Below are positions 1-13,652 of a DNA stretch of 64,000 bases, piece after piece. A program made the position numbers and the translations under genes. The stretch comes from Rhodanobacter fulvus Jip2 (GTDB lineage Bacteria > Pseudomonadota > Gammaproteobacteria > Xanthomonadales > Rhodanobacteraceae). Numbering within the stretch: position 1 is the stretch's first letter; the number at the start of each line of letters is the position of its first letter. The stretch covers positions 60,148 through 124,147 of the forward strand of contig NZ_AJXU01000075.1 in NCBI RefSeq assembly GCF_000264315.1, given 5' to 3'. The notes beneath the pieces were generated by a model, which was not told the origin of the DNA, did not search any database, and was given only the letters and a program-made list of their open reading frames with translations.

Positions 1-759
1 ATCATCGGTCAACGCCTGCATCCAGCTGCTGACTTTCTCCAGCGCCTGGAACCGGGTCAGGTCCACGTGGATGGGCGTGACCGAAACAAAGCCACGGCGC
101 ACCGCATCGAAATCCGTCCCCGGTCCGGCATCATCAACCTCACCCGCCGGCCCGATCCACCAGATCGGACGGCCGCGCGGGTCAGCCCGCAACACGGACG
201 GCGCCGAACGATGGCGGCGGCCAAGCCGGGTGACCTCGAAACCGGCGATCTCCTTCCACGGCAGGTCGGGCACGTTCACGTTGAGAATCGTATCGGCCGG
301 CAGCGGATCGACCAGCAAGCGCTGCATCAGCAACAGCACCGCGCGCGCCGCCGATTCGTAATGCGTCCCCTGGTGGTCGCTGCTGACCAGCGAGACGGCA
401 ATGGCCGGCAACCCCAGGAAACGCCCCTCCATCGCCGCCGACACCGTGCCCGAATAGATCACGTCGTCGCCGAGATTGGCCGAGTTGTTGATGCCCGACA
501 CCACGATATCCGGCTCATCCTGCAGCAGCCCCGACAACGCCAGATGGACACAATCGGTGGGCGTGCCAGCCACGCGGTAATAGCCGTCGCCCATCGGCAG
601 TACACGCACCGGCGCGTCGAGGGTCAGCGAATTGCTGGCGCCGGAGCGGTCGCGGTCCGGCGCCACCACGGTCACGGTGCCGACCGTGCCCAGGCAATCG
701 GCCAGCACGCGGATGCCCGGTGCATCCACGCCATCATCGTTGCTTACCAGAACTCGCAT
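1..759 (-). CDS. surE: 5'/3'-nucleotidase SurE (3' end outside window)
   Basis: SurE is a metal-dependent nucleoside monophosphate phosphatase of stationary-phase survival. The ATG at 757-759 opens an uninterrupted frame of 253 codons that runs off base 1, so the last few residues are missing. The N-terminus [15 protein letters not shown] carries the Asp8-Asp9 metal pair. The loop [10 protein letters not shown] places the conserved Ser at 39, and the [10 protein letters not shown] segment follows near residue 95. It is divergent from the Smr gene with a 194-bp gap, which should hold both promoters. In related genomes surE lies near truD and ispDF, as here. The family assignment is firm; only the C-terminus is unseen. 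Confidence 0.95.
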   Translation of the reverse strand, partial: MRVLVSNDDGVDAPGIRVLADCLGTVGTVTVVAPDRDRSGASNSLTLDAPVRVLPMGDGYYRVAGTPTDCVHLALSGLLQDEPDIVVSGINNSANLGDDVIYSGTVSAAMEGRFLGLPAIAVSLVSSDHQGTHYESAARAVLLLMQRLLVDPLPADTILNVNVPDLPWKEIAGFEVTRLGRRHRSAPSVLRADPRGRPIWWIGPAGEVDDAGPGTDFDAVRRGFVSVTPIHVDLTRFQALEKVSSWMQALTDD

Positions 760-953
760 GCTGATCCGTAGGAAACCGTTGAGCTGCAGCCGCCGAACCG
801 GTGGGAGGGACGAGCCGGGCAAGCTGCCGGGCCACAAAATTTCCACCAGACACGTTTATCCAGCGCGATGCGCTCCAAGCGTTCAAGTCTACCGTAGCGA
901 GGCCACGCATTCACATGGCGCCGGTCCGCGGTGCGACGCATTACCATGGCCGC

Positions 954-1496
954 ATGAAACGCCAGCCCGCGCCGATCAGCGATGACGACAGCCGCCTGTT
1001 TCGCGAGGCGATCGGCGGCACGCGGCCGCTCGAAGCGGTGGCCGCGCCCCCGGCGGCGGCAAAGCCGGCGCCCTACCCACGCATGTTCGAGGCCGACGAG
1101 GCGGCGGTGGCAGGCGATCTGCTAAAGCTCGACTTCGACCCTGCCGCCCTCGAAGTGGGCGAGGAACTGAGCTATCTGCGCGACGGCTATTCACCCAGGC
1201 TGCTGCGGCAACTCAAACGCGGCCAGTTCAGCGTGCAGGATCACATCGACCTGCACCAGATGAATGCCGCCGCAGCCCAGAGCAGCATCGTGGATTTTCT
1301 GGCCGAGGCGCGACGGGAAGGCTGGCGCTGCGTGCGCATCGTGCACGGAAAAGGTTTGCGTTCGCGCGCAGCGGGTCCGGTATTGAAAGCGCTCACCGAT
1401 CGCCTGCTGCGTCGACGGGACGATGTGATCGCCTTCGCATCGGCGCGGCCGGCATTGGGCGGCACGGGCGCGGTAGTCGTTTTGCTCAAGCGCTAA
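954..1496 (+). CDS. Smr-domain protein
   Basis: A 180-residue protein with a charged N-terminal half and a C-terminal Smr (small MutS-related) domain from about residue 95. The domain hallmarks are visible: DLHQM near 100 (usual DLHG) and VHGKGLRS near 137. Smr domains act as nucleases or in ribosome rescue; the stand-alone proteobacterial YdaL/SmrB-like type fits best. The ATG at 954 was chosen because family members begin with MKR and an acidic stretch. An in-frame ATG 39 bases upstream (915) would add 13 unlikely residues. The gene is monocistronic, and a REP pair begins 24 bases after its stop. Confidence 0.88.
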   Translation: MKRQPAPISDDDSRLFREAIGGTRPLEAVAAPPAAAKPAPYPRMFEADEAAVAGDLLKLDFDPAALEVGEELSYLRDGYSPRLLRQLKRGQFSVQDHIDLHQMNAAAAQSSIVDFLAEARREGWRCVRIVHGKGLRSRAAGPVLKALTDRLLRRRDDVIAFASARPALGGTGAVVVLLKR

Positions 1497-1519
1497 GGGA
1501 AAGCTGCACCATGCGGATG

Positions 1520-1596
1520 GTGGGAGCGACTTCAGTCGCGATGCTCTTGCTCTGGGGCTCCAAGGCAAAAGAGCAGCGCGAATGAAACCGCCCCTA
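1520..1596. repeat. REP pair (BIME-like), GTGG/GTAG heads
   Basis: Two REP-type palindromes face each other. The left copy starts GTGGGAGCGACTTCAGTCGC on the plus strand. The right copy reads GTAGGGGCGGTTTCATTCGC on the minus strand and is more diverged. GTGG/GTAG heads followed by an imperfect palindrome are typical of REPs mobilised by RAYT transposases. The truD stop codon TAG lies inside the GTAG head. A cleaner pair of the same family lies at 15491-15566 and a single copy at 35348-35377. Confidence 0.8.
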
Positions 1597-2604
1597 CATC
1601 ACGGCGGCGAGTTCGCGCACCACCACGGTGGCGTAGGCGCCAGCGGGCAATTCGAAGACCAGCTCGAGCGCGTCGTCAGCGAGCCAGCGCCACTTCAGAT
1701 CGTGCGGCAGCAAGCGCAGCGGGCGACGCTCCTGATCCATGCGCGCCGCCGCCAGCCCGTCGGCCAAGTCCTGGTGCGCGGCGCCGATCTCGCGCTCCAG
1801 CGCACCGGCTTCATCCTGCGTGGGCGGTTCGCCCTGCCCCCACAGCGGACCCGAGGGATGGATGTCGCCGCGGGCCAGACGTTCGGCCAGCACCGCGGTG
1901 AAAGGCTCCGGCCCGAACCACGAGCGTGAGCCGGCCAGCGACCAGATCTCGCCCGCCAGCGGCGTGTCCCACGCCTGCCGCTCGACCCGCGCGGCCAGCA
2001 CCTCGTTGAATATCTGCGAGCGCGCGGCGGACAGCAGGAACGAGCGCTTGCTGCGTTCCACCCTGCGCCCCGCGAACATCGCCCGCGCCTGCGCCACATT
2101 GCCGCCTTCGCGGCCGAAGCGCTGCTCGCCGTAATAGTTGGGCACGCCGCGCGCGGCGATCTGCTGCAGCACCTGTTCGGCCGCCTCGCGATCGCCCTGC
2201 ACCTCGCGCAACACCAGCACGAAGCGATTGCCGCGCAACGCGCCGCGCTTGAGTTTGCGCGAATGGCGCGTGGCCGCCAGCACTTTCACTTCCGCATGCG
2301 GGAAGGTCGACCAATCCGGATCGGGCTTGCCCGCCAGTTGCAGGGAAAACGTCTGCCGGGTGACCGCGTGGCGATCCTTCAGGCCCGCGTAACCCACCGC
2401 GACCGGTGCCACCCCGGCGAACCGGGCCAGCTCGCGGGCCACCCAGTCGGTATTGGCGCCACGTTTCTCCACCCACAACAGGACATGCTCGCCGGCGCCG
2501 TCGGCGTCATAGCCGAGGATTTCCTCCACCTGAAAATCCTCCGGGCTGGCACGCAGCCGCGCGGTCAAGGGTGGAGTGCCGCAGGCGTAAGGGAGTTCGG
2601 ACAT
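1594..2604 (-). CDS. truD: tRNA pseudouridine(13) synthase TruD
   Basis: TruD isomerises U13 of tRNA-Glu. The 336-residue product has the family signature GYAGLKDRHAVT with catalytic Asp77, an N-terminal PEDFQVEEI block and a central insertion domain, matching the usual length of about 340-350. It is the last gene of the minus-strand run after mgtE, with a 39-base gap to the mgtE stop. Its TAG stop forms part of the head of a REP element, so transcripts probably end or are processed in that palindrome pair. Confidence 0.96.
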   Translation of the reverse strand: MSELPYACGTPPLTARLRASPEDFQVEEILGYDADGAGEHVLLWVEKRGANTDWVARELARFAGVAPVAVGYAGLKDRHAVTRQTFSLQLAGKPDPDWSTFPHAEVKVLAATRHSRKLKRGALRGNRFVLVLREVQGDREAAEQVLQQIAARGVPNYYGEQRFGREGGNVAQARAMFAGRRVERSKRSFLLSAARSQIFNEVLAARVERQAWDTPLAGEIWSLAGSRSWFGPEPFTAVLAERLARGDIHPSGPLWGQGEPPTQDEAGALEREIGAAHQDLADGLAAARMDQERRPLRLLPHDLKWRWLADDALELVFELPAGAYATVVVRELAAVM

Positions 2605-2643
2605 GAATATCCAGAGTGCGTGGTGCAGGCAGCGGACGCTGCG

Positions 2644-4038
2644 TTACATCAGGAAAATCGAGGCCAGGCCGAGGAAGATGAAGAAGCCGCCGCTGTCGGT
2701 CATCGCGGTGATCAGCACGCTGGAACCCAGCGCCGGGTCGCGCCCGAACCGGGTCATCAGCACGGGAATGCCGACGCCGGCGAACGCGGCCAGCAACAGG
2801 TTCAACGTCATCGCCGCGGTCATCACCAGGCCCAGCGACAGGCTGTCGTAAAGCCACCACGCCACGACGCCGATCACGCCGCCCCAGATCAGTCCGTTCA
2901 GCAGCGACACGGTCAGTTCCTTGCGCCACAGGCGCTTGGCGCTTTCGGCGGTGATCTGGTTCAAGGCCAGCGCGCGCACGATCATGGTGATGGTCTGGTT
3001 GCCGGAGTTGCCGCCGATGCCGGCCACGATCGGCATCAGCGCGGCCAGCGCCACCAGCCGCTCGATCGAATTCTCGAACAGGCCGATCACCCGTGACGCG
3101 ATGAACGCGGTCACCAGGTTGATCGCCAGCCACGACCAGCGGTTGCGCAAGCTGGCCCACACCGAGGCGAAGATGTCCTCCTCCTCGCGCAGACCGGCGC
3201 GGCTCAACGCCTCGCTCTCGCCTTCCTCGCGGATCACGTCGACCATCGCATCGATGGTGATGCGGCCGATCAGGTGGCCGTTGTCATCCACCACGGGGGC
3301 GGTCACCAGGTCGTAGCGTTCGAACGCCTGCGCCACTTCGTAGGCGTCGTTCTCGGGGTGGAACGTGTTGACGTCGGGCGCCATCACGTCGCTCACCATC
3401 TTGTCCGGCGCGTTGACCAGCAGCCAGTGCAGCGGCAGCACGCCGGTGAGCAGGTTGTCCTGGTTGATCACGAACAGCTTGTCGGTCTGCGCCGGCAGTT
3501 CGTCCCAGCGGCGCAGGTAGCGCAATACCACTTCCAGGCTTACATCCTCGCGGATGGTCACCATCTCGAAATCCATCAGCGCGCCGAGCTGGTCGTCCTC
3601 GTAGGACAGCGCCGACTGCACCTGCTCGCGTTGCTGTGCGTCCAGGCCCGCCATCAGCTCCGGCAGCATCGCCGTGGGCAGGTCTTCGACCAGGTCGGCC
3701 AGTTCGTCGGCGTCGAGGGTCTCGGCGGCGGCAAGGATCTCGTGGCGATCCATATCCGCGATCAGCGATTCGCGCACGGCGTCGGAGACTTCCAGCAGGA
3801 TCTCGCCGTCGCGATCGGCCTTCACCAGTTGCCAGATCGCCAGACGGTCATCCAGCGGCAGCGATTCGAGGATGAAGGCGATGTCCGCCGGATGCAGCTC
3901 GTCGAGCTGCTGGCGCAGATCCACCAGCACATCCGCGGGCAGACGGCCGTCCGCCTCGTGCCGATGCAGCAACTCGACGATGACGTCGAGCTGGTCGTGC
4001 AGCCGGCTGGCGGCGCTGCGGGCTTCTACCTCGGTCAC
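2644..4038 (-). CDS. mgtE: MgtE-family magnesium transporter
   Basis: A 464-residue Mg2+ channel/transporter with the standard MgtE order: an N-terminal helical domain (about 1-125), two CBS repeats (about 130-255) that sense Mg2+, then five membrane helices carrying the pore motif GIGGNSGNQ. The preferred start is GTG at 4038. It overlaps the ispF stop as GTGA, and GGAG lies 5 bases upstream of it. An ATG at 4059 would add seven residues inside ispF. The overlap suggests translational coupling to ispF, an unusual partner for isoprenoid synthesis. No M-box riboswitch is visible. Confidence 0.93.
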   Translation of the reverse strand: MTEVEARSAASRLHDQLDVIVELLHRHEADGRLPADVLVDLRQQLDELHPADIAFILESLPLDDRLAIWQLVKADRDGEILLEVSDAVRESLIADMDRHEILAAAETLDADELADLVEDLPTAMLPELMAGLDAQQREQVQSALSYEDDQLGALMDFEMVTIREDVSLEVVLRYLRRWDELPAQTDKLFVINQDNLLTGVLPLHWLLVNAPDKMVSDVMAPDVNTFHPENDAYEVAQAFERYDLVTAPVVDDNGHLIGRITIDAMVDVIREEGESEALSRAGLREEEDIFASVWASLRNRWSWLAINLVTAFIASRVIGLFENSIERLVALAALMPIVAGIGGNSGNQTITMIVRALALNQITAESAKRLWRKELTVSLLNGLIWGGVIGVVAWWLYDSLSLGLVMTAAMTLNLLLAAFAGVGIPVLMTRFGRDPALGSSVLITAMTDSGGFFIFLGLASIFLM

Positions 4039-4508
4039 GCGTGCTCCAGCAGGGCGCACGCTTGCGCGGCAATCCCTTCGCCCCGGCCGCAGAAGCCGAG
4101 TTTTTCAGTGGTGGTGGCCTTGACGCTGATGCGACCGACGTCGCAGCCGAGATCGGCGGCGAGGCATTCACGGATGGATGCCACGTGCGGGCCGACTTTC
4201 GGAGCTTCGCCGATCACGGTGACATCCACGTTACCCAGCCTGTAGCCCTGCTGCTTCATCAACTGGGCGGCGTGGCGCAGGAACTGGCGGCTGTCGGCAC
4301 CGCGCCAACGCTCGTCGCGCGGCGAGAAATGCGTGCCGATGTCGCCCAGTGCCAGTGCGCCGAAAATCGCGTCGCACAGCGCATGGATCACCACGTCGCC
4401 ATCCGAATGCGCCACCAGCCCGCGCTCATGTGGCACGCGCACGCCGCCCAGCATGACGTGGTCGCCCTCGCCGAACGCGTGCACGTCGAAGCCCTGCCCG
4501 ATCCTCAT
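4035..4508 (-). CDS. ispF: 2-C-methyl-D-erythritol 2,4-cyclodiphosphate synthase
   Basis: IspF forms the cyclic diphosphate of the MEP isoprenoid pathway. The 157-residue length is standard. Metal ligands Asp8 and His10 (GFDVHAF) and His42 (VVIHALCDA) are present, as is the [16 protein letters not shown] tail motif. It follows ispD by 46 bases, a gap filled by a 17-codon frame whose start and stop overlap both neighbours. Its own stop overlaps the mgtE start. Confidence 0.97.
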   Translation of the reverse strand: MRIGQGFDVHAFGEGDHVMLGGVRVPHERGLVAHSDGDVVIHALCDAIFGALALGDIGTHFSPRDERWRGADSRQFLRHAAQLMKQQGYRLGNVDVTVIGEAPKVGPHVASIRECLAADLGCDVGRISVKATTTEKLGFCGRGEGIAAQACALLEHA

Positions 4509-4558
4509 CGCGGCATGCCGGGTGAAAGCGCGAAAGAGTCCCTCGCGATTGCGTTCAT
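4505..4558 (-). CDS. 17-codon bridging mini-ORF between ispD and ispF
   Basis: A frame of 17 codons ([17 protein letters not shown]) starts in an ATGA overlap with the ispD stop. It ends in a second ATGA overlap with the ispF start. Both junctions have the geometry of translational coupling, and ispF has no strong ribosome binding site of its own. A coupling role is inferred; the peptide resembles nothing I recognise and the arrangement may be chance. Confidence 0.35.
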   Translation of the reverse strand: MNAIARDSFALSPGMPR

Positions 4559-5250
4559 GTCACGATCCTTGAAAGCAGGTACGCCGCCAGCGGAAAGTCC
4601 GCCGCGGTGGTGACCTTGATGTTGTCCTCGGCGCCTTCCACCAGCAACGGGGCGTAACCAGCCAATTCCATCGCCATGGCCTCGTCGCTTACGGCGCGGC
4701 CGTCCTTCGCCGCCGCGCGCAAGGCCGAAGCCAGTTGACCACGGCGGAACATTTGCGGCGTGAACGCGCGCCAGCGCTGATCGCGCGGCTCCGTCTGCGC
4801 GCTGCAGCCGGCCGCGTCGGCGCGCTTCAACGTGTCGCGCAGCGGGGCACCCAGCAGGCCACCATCCTTCGCACATCCCTGCTCGATCAGCGCGCTGATG
4901 TCGGCCAGGCGCACGCAGGGACGTGCCGCATCGTGCACCAGCACGAAGTCGTCCTGCCCCACCGTGGCCGGCAACGCGTCGATGCCGGCCAATACCGAGT
5001 CGCTGCGTTCGGCACCGCCCGGGGCCGTCATCACGCGCTTGCCGTTGAGCTCGGTGATACCCGGCCAGCGCGCATCATCCGCACCCAGCGTCACCAGCAG
5101 GCCGGCGATTTGCGGGTGTGCGGCAAGACGCTCCAGCGTGTGTTCGATCAATGGTCGACCCGCCAGCGGCAGGTACTGCTTGGGACACATGCCACCCACC
5201 CGCGTGCCGCGCCCGGCGGCCGGCACCACGCACCACAGCGCGCCGGTCAT
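4555..5250 (-). CDS. ispD: 2-C-methyl-D-erythritol 4-phosphate cytidylyltransferase
   Basis: IspD joins CTP to MEP in the isoprenoid pathway. The 231-residue protein begins with the nucleotide-binding signature [20 protein letters not shown] and has VHDAARPCV near 105. It overlaps ftsB by four bases (ATGA), the classical ftsB-ispD-ispF arrangement of gammaproteobacteria. Confidence 0.97.
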   Translation of the reverse strand: MTGALWCVVPAAGRGTRVGGMCPKQYLPLAGRPLIEHTLERLAAHPQIAGLLVTLGADDARWPGITELNGKRVMTAPGGAERSDSVLAGIDALPATVGQDDFVLVHDAARPCVRLADISALIEQGCAKDGGLLGAPLRDTLKRADAAGCSAQTEPRDQRWRAFTPQMFRRGQLASALRAAAKDGRAVSDEAMAMELAGYAPLLVEGAEDNIKVTTAADFPLAAYLLSRIVT

Positions 5251-5588
5251 TGCGCGCCCGCGGGTGGCGCAGCGGGCGGCGGGGGCGGCAGCGAAACGCT
5301 GGCCGCCGTGGCCGGCCGCTCATCCACCTGATAGAACGTCTCGCCGGGTTTGATCAGGCCCAACTCGTTGCGTGCACGCGCCTCGACCGCCTGCTCGCCA
5401 TGCTTCAGATCCAGCACGTCGGCCGCCAGCGCCTGGTTGCGCTGGACCAGCCGCGCGTTTTCGTCAGTCTGCTTCTTCAACGAAACACGCAAGGTGTCCA
5501 CCTCGCGCACGCCACCGCTGCCGGACCACAGTTTCAGCTGCAGCCCGACAAGCGTGACGATCAGGATCAGGGCAACCCAGCGCAGCAT
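5247..5588 (-). CDS. ftsB: Cell division protein FtsB
   Basis: A 113-residue bitopic membrane protein with one N-terminal transmembrane helix (about 3-20), a periplasmic coiled coil (about 30-65) and a Pro/Ala-rich tail. This is the layout of FtsB, which joins FtsL and FtsQ in the divisome. Position between eno and ispD supports the call. The proline run near the C-terminus is longer than in E. coli FtsB. Confidence 0.93.
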   Translation of the reverse strand: MLRWVALILIVTLVGLQLKLWSGSGGVREVDTLRVSLKKQTDENARLVQRNQALAADVLDLKHGEQAVEARARNELGLIKPGETFYQVDERPATAASVSLPPPPPAAPPAGAQ

Positions 5589-5606
5589 GGGATGTCGTGA
5601 CTCCCG

Positions 5607-7809
<2,203 letters not shown>

Positions 7810-7843
7810 AGGACGTATTTCCCGATCAATAGGCAAGACCGCG

Positions 7844-9583
<1,740 letters not shown>

Positions 9584-9690
9584 TTACTGGCGAAAGATTC
9601 AGCTGGCACCGAAAAATGCCGCGCCATCCTGTGTGCGGCATGCGGAAAATCAGCCCAAAGCAGCGTGGGTCGGCCTGCTAACATTGATGG

Positions 9691-11493
9691 ATGAATCCAC
9701 CTGTCCCGACCCGCCTGGCCGCCTTGCGCGCCGCCATGCAGCAACACGGCATTGCCGCCGTACTCGTCCCCAGCGCCGACCCGCACCTGTCCGAATACCT
9801 GCCTGCGCATTGGCAGGCACGTACCTGGTTGTCGGGTTTCGACGGCTCGGCCGGCACCCTCGTGATCAGCGCGACCAAGGCGGGGCTATGGACGGATTCG
9901 CGCTATTTCTCGCAAGCCGAGCAGCAACTGCCCGGCAGCGGCATCGCGTTGATGAAGGAACGCGTGGCAGACGTACCCGATCACCTCGCATGGCTGCAGC
10001 AGCAACTGCAGCGAGGCGACGTGCTGGCCGTGGCCGGTGACAGCCTTTCCGTCAACGGCCAGCGCCAGATCGAGCGCAAGCTGGCCGTCGGCGGTGCCAC
10101 CGTGCGCATCGACCTGGATCTGCCCGGTCTGATCTGGCCCGACCGCCCGGCCCTGCCGCAGGCGCCGGTGTTCGCCCATGACCCCGTCTACGCCCGCGTG
10201 CCGCGCACCGACAAGCTGGCGCGGCTGCGCGAGACGATGCGCGCGCAGGGCGCCAGCCACCATTTGCTTTCCAGCCTGGACGACATCGCCTGGCTGACCA
10301 ACCTGCGCGGCAGCGACGTCGAGTGCAATCCGGTGTTCCTGGCGCACCTGCTGGTCGAGGCCGAAGGTCGCGCCGTGCTGTTCGTCGATCGGGCCAAGTT
10401 CGAAGATGCACTGGTCGCCGAACTGGCCGCCGATGGCATCGATATCGCGCCTTACGCAACCATCACCCGCGCCCTGGGCGCGCTGACCGCCGACGACAAA
10501 CTGCTGCTGGACAGCAGCCGCGTGGTCAGCGCCATCGCCGCCGCGATCCCGGCGCATGCGGCACGCATCGAGGCGGCCAATCCCAGTACCGCGTTCAAGG
10601 CCATCAAGACCGCGGCCGAGCTCGGCCATATCCGCGAGGTGATGCGCCATGACGGGGTGGCGCTGGTGCGCGCGTTTCGCGAACTGGAAGAGCGGCTGGC
10701 CGCCGGCGAATCGCTCACCGAACTGGACGTCGACGCGCTGCTGCACCGGCAACGTTCGGCGCAGCCGGGCTGGATCGGCGAAAGCTTCGCCACCATCGCC
10801 GGCTACCTGGCCAACGGCGCGTTGCCGCATTACCGCGCCACGCCCGAGGCGCACAGCATGCTGCAGGCAGAAGGCCTGCTGCTTGTCGACTCGGGTGGTC
10901 AATACCTGGGTGGCACCACCGACATCACCCGCGTGCTGGCGCTGGGCGAGACCACGCCGGAACAACGGCGCGACGCCACCCTGGTGATGAAGGGCATGAT
11001 CGCGCTGTCGCGTGCCCGCTTCCCCAAGGGCGCCAGCGGCCCGCAACTGGATGCGCTGGCGCGCGCGCCGCTGTGGGCCAGCGGCATGGATTACGGCCAC
11101 GGCACCGGCCACGGCGTGGGCTATTTCCTCAACGTGCACGAAGGTCCGCACGGCATCCGTCCGCCCTCGGCCGGTGGCGCGCTGGTGCCGCTGGAGCCGG
11201 GCATGATCAGCTCGATCGAACCGGGCCTGTACAAGCCCGGCCGTCACGGCATCCGCCACGAAAACCTGGCGGTGGTGATCGCCGCCGACCAGACCGAATT
11301 CGGCGAATTCCTGGCGTTCGAGACCTTGACCCTGTGTCCGTTCGACCGCCGCGCACTGGAGCCGGCCCTGCTCAACCCCGATGAACGCGCCTGGCTGGAC
11401 GACTACCACGCCACCGTACGCGCCGCCCTGAGCCCGCTGCTGGATGGCGACGACCTGGCCTGGCTGCATCGACATTGCGAACCGTTGAGGTGA
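9691..11493 (+). CDS. Xaa-Pro aminopeptidase (M24B)
   Basis: A 600-residue aminopeptidase P that removes the N-terminal residue before proline. It has two creatinase-like N-terminal domains (1-300), the M24 pita-bread catalytic domain, and a C-terminal M24_C extension typical of the roughly 600-residue class. The metal ligands are all visible: Asp400, Asp411, His474 (in GHGTGHGVG), Glu510 and Glu524. It is divergent from pyrG with a 176-base shared upstream region and lacks a signal peptide, so it is cytoplasmic. Confidence 0.95.
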   Translation: MNPPVPTRLAALRAAMQQHGIAAVLVPSADPHLSEYLPAHWQARTWLSGFDGSAGTLVISATKAGLWTDSRYFSQAEQQLPGSGIALMKERVADVPDHLAWLQQQLQRGDVLAVAGDSLSVNGQRQIERKLAVGGATVRIDLDLPGLIWPDRPALPQAPVFAHDPVYARVPRTDKLARLRETMRAQGASHHLLSSLDDIAWLTNLRGSDVECNPVFLAHLLVEAEGRAVLFVDRAKFEDALVAELAADGIDIAPYATITRALGALTADDKLLLDSSRVVSAIAAAIPAHAARIEAANPSTAFKAIKTAAELGHIREVMRHDGVALVRAFRELEERLAAGESLTELDVDALLHRQRSAQPGWIGESFATIAGYLANGALPHYRATPEAHSMLQAEGLLLVDSGGQYLGGTTDITRVLALGETTPEQRRDATLVMKGMIALSRARFPKGASGPQLDALARAPLWASGMDYGHGTGHGVGYFLNVHEGPHGIRPPSAGGALVPLEPGMISSIEPGLYKPGRHGIRHENLAVVIAADQTEFGEFLAFETLTLCPFDRRALEPALLNPDERAWLDDYHATVRAALSPLLDGDDLAWLHRHCEPLR

Positions 11494-11608
11494 AACCCTG
11501 AAGTGAGTGGCGAGCGGTGGGAGATGGCGACACAACTCCTGCTCCCGCCCTTGACCCGCCCGCCCCTGCCGCCCATCCTGCCCCGTTACCCTTCACAGTC
11601 ATCGCCCC

Positions 11609-13498
11609 ATGAGCAATCGTTACGACGCCGCCGATATTGAAGTCCTCTCCGGCCTGGATCCGGTCAAGCGCCGGCCCGGCATGTACACCGACACCAGCCG
11701 GCCCAACCACCTGGTGCAGGAGGTGGTGGACAACTCGGTGGACGAGGCGCTGGCCGGCCACGCCAGCCATATCGAGGTGACCCTGCACGCCGACGGCTCG
11801 GTGGAGGTGAGCGACGACGGTCGCGGCATGCCGGTGGACATCCATCCCGACGAGGGTATCCCCGGTGTCGAGCTAATCCTCACCCGGCTGCACGCGGGCG
11901 GCAAGTTTTCCGGCGACAACTACAGCTTCTCCGGCGGCCTGCATGGCGTGGGCGTGTCGGTGGTGAACGCGCTGTCCACGCGGGTGGAGGTCACCATCCG
12001 CCGCGACGGCAACGAGCAGCGCATGGCGTTCGAGAACGGCGACCGCGCCAGCGAGCTGGAGCTGCTCGGTACGGTGCCGAAAAAGCGCACCGGCACCACG
12101 CTGCGCTTCTGGGCCGACCCCAAATACTTCGACTCGCCGAAGATCTCGCTGCCCAAGCTGAAGCACCTGCTGCGCGCCAAGGCGGTGCTGTGCGCCGGGC
12201 TCAACGTGAAGCTCACCGACGCGGCCAGCGGCGAAGTCATCGAGTGGTACTACGAAGACGGCCTGCATGATTATCTGAGCGGCGAACTCGATGGCGCCGA
12301 GGCGCTGCCCGCCGAATTGTTCGTGCACCACGTGGCGCGCAACACCGAAGGCCTGGACGTGGCGCTGGCCTGGCTGCCCGAAGGCGAGCTGGTGCAGGAG
12401 AGCTACGTCAACCTCATCCCCACCGCCCAAGGCGGCACCCACGTCAACGGCCTGCGCAGCGGCCTCACCGTGGCCATCCGCGAATTCTGCGACATCCGCA
12501 ACCTGCTGCCGCGCGGCGTGAAGCTGGCGCCCGAAGACGTATGGGAGCGGCTGTCGTTCGTGCTGTCGGCACGGCTGCAGGATCCGCAGTTCGCCGGCCA
12601 GACCAAGGAGCGGCTCTCGTCGCGCCAGGCCGCAGGCATGGTCGAGAACGTGATCCACGACGCCTTCAGCATCTGGCTGAACCAGCACACCGAGATCGGC
12701 GAACGCATCGCCCAGTTGGCGATCGAGCGGGCCAGCGCGCGGCTGAAAGCCTCCAAACAGGTGGTGCGTAAGAAGATCACCCAGGGTCCCGCCCTGCCCG
12801 GCAAGCTGGCCGACTGCACCGCCACCGACCTCACCCGCACGGAATTGTTTCTGGTCGAAGGCGATTCGGCCGGCGGCAGCGCCAAGCAGGCGCGCGACAA
12901 GGAGTTCCAGGCGATCCTGCCGTTGCGCGGCAAGATCCTCAACACCTGGGAAGTGGAATCCACCCTGGTGCTGGCCTCCGAGGAAGTGCACAACCTGGCC
13001 GTGGCTATCGGCTGCGACCCGGGCAAGGACGACCTGAGCGGCCTGCGCTACGGCAAGGTGATCATCCTGGCCGACGCCGACTCCGACGGCCTGCACATCG
13101 CCACCTTGCTGTCGGCGCTGTTCCTCAAGCATTTCCCCAAGCTGGTCAGCGAGGGCCACGTGTTCGTGGCGATGCCGCCGCTGTTCCGTGTCGACGTGGG
13201 CAAGCAGGTGTTCTATTGCCTCGACGAAAGCGAAAAGGTGGCGATACTGCAGCGGATCGAGCGCGAGAAAATGAAGGGCGCGGTCAGCACCACCCGCTTC
13301 AAGGGCCTGGGTGAAATGAACCCGCCGCAGTTGCGCGAATCCACCATCCATCCCGACACCCGCCGGCTGGTGCAGCTGACCACCGCCGAGGAAGACGGCA
13401 CCGCGCGCGTGATGGATTTGCTGCTGGCGAAGAAGCGCGCCAGCGACCGCAAGGCGTGGCTGGAAGAGAAAGGCGACCTGGCGACGCTTGAGGTTTGA
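11609..13498 (+). CDS. parE: DNA topoisomerase IV subunit B
   Basis: ParE is the ATPase subunit of the chromosome decatenase. The 629-residue protein shows the GHKL ATP site (EVVDNSVDEALAGH, DDGRGMPVD, GGLHGVGVSVVNALS), the transducer domain, and the TOPRIM domain with LVEGDSAGGSAKQ and ILADADSDG. Length and the MSNRYDAADIEVLSGLDPVKRRPGMY opening separate it from GyrB, which is longer. No parC is nearby. A large inverted repeat starts 14 bases after the stop and may end transcription. Confidence 0.97.
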   Translation: MSNRYDAADIEVLSGLDPVKRRPGMYTDTSRPNHLVQEVVDNSVDEALAGHASHIEVTLHADGSVEVSDDGRGMPVDIHPDEGIPGVELILTRLHAGGKFSGDNYSFSGGLHGVGVSVVNALSTRVEVTIRRDGNEQRMAFENGDRASELELLGTVPKKRTGTTLRFWADPKYFDSPKISLPKLKHLLRAKAVLCAGLNVKLTDAASGEVIEWYYEDGLHDYLSGELDGAEALPAELFVHHVARNTEGLDVALAWLPEGELVQESYVNLIPTAQGGTHVNGLRSGLTVAIREFCDIRNLLPRGVKLAPEDVWERLSFVLSARLQDPQFAGQTKERLSSRQAAGMVENVIHDAFSIWLNQHTEIGERIAQLAIERASARLKASKQVVRKKITQGPALPGKLADCTATDLTRTELFLVEGDSAGGSAKQARDKEFQAILPLRGKILNTWEVESTLVLASEEVHNLAVAIGCDPGKDDLSGLRYGKVIILADADSDGLHIATLLSALFLKHFPKLVSEGHVFVAMPPLFRVDVGKQVFYCLDESEKVAILQRIEREKMKGAVSTTRFKGLGEMNPPQLRESTIHPDTRRLVQLTTAEEDGTARVMDLLLAKKRASDRKAWLEEKGDLATLEV

Positions 13499-13512
13499 CC
13501 GGCGTCAGGTTG

Positions 13513-13610
13513 CCCTTCGGCTTCGCTGCGTTACGCTCAGGGAGAGCGGCTCTAGATAGGCGTAATCCCCAGACCGTTCTCCCTGAGCGTAGCGCAGCGA
13601 AGTCGAAGGG
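13513..13610. repeat. Inverted repeat (CCCTGAGCGTAG family), copy 1
   Basis: Two arms of about 37 bases, CCCTTCGGCTTCGCTGCG... and its near-complement ...CGCAGCGAAGTCGAAGGG, surround a 24-base centre. A related element lies at 14777-14892, on the other side of the PLP-enzyme gene. It may also serve as a factor-independent stop for parE, although no clear T-run follows. Confidence 0.75.
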
Positions 13611-13652
13611 CCGCGCCGCAAAAACACAACACGAACCGCAGGCCATCGCATC

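Noticed and set aside
3274..4245. 323-codon plus-strand frame opposite mgtE and ispF
   Set aside because: His/Arg/Val/Gln-rich antisense shadow of two well-supported genes; the same applies to other long antisense frames opposite eno, pyrG, pepP, parE, gltX and yjgR.
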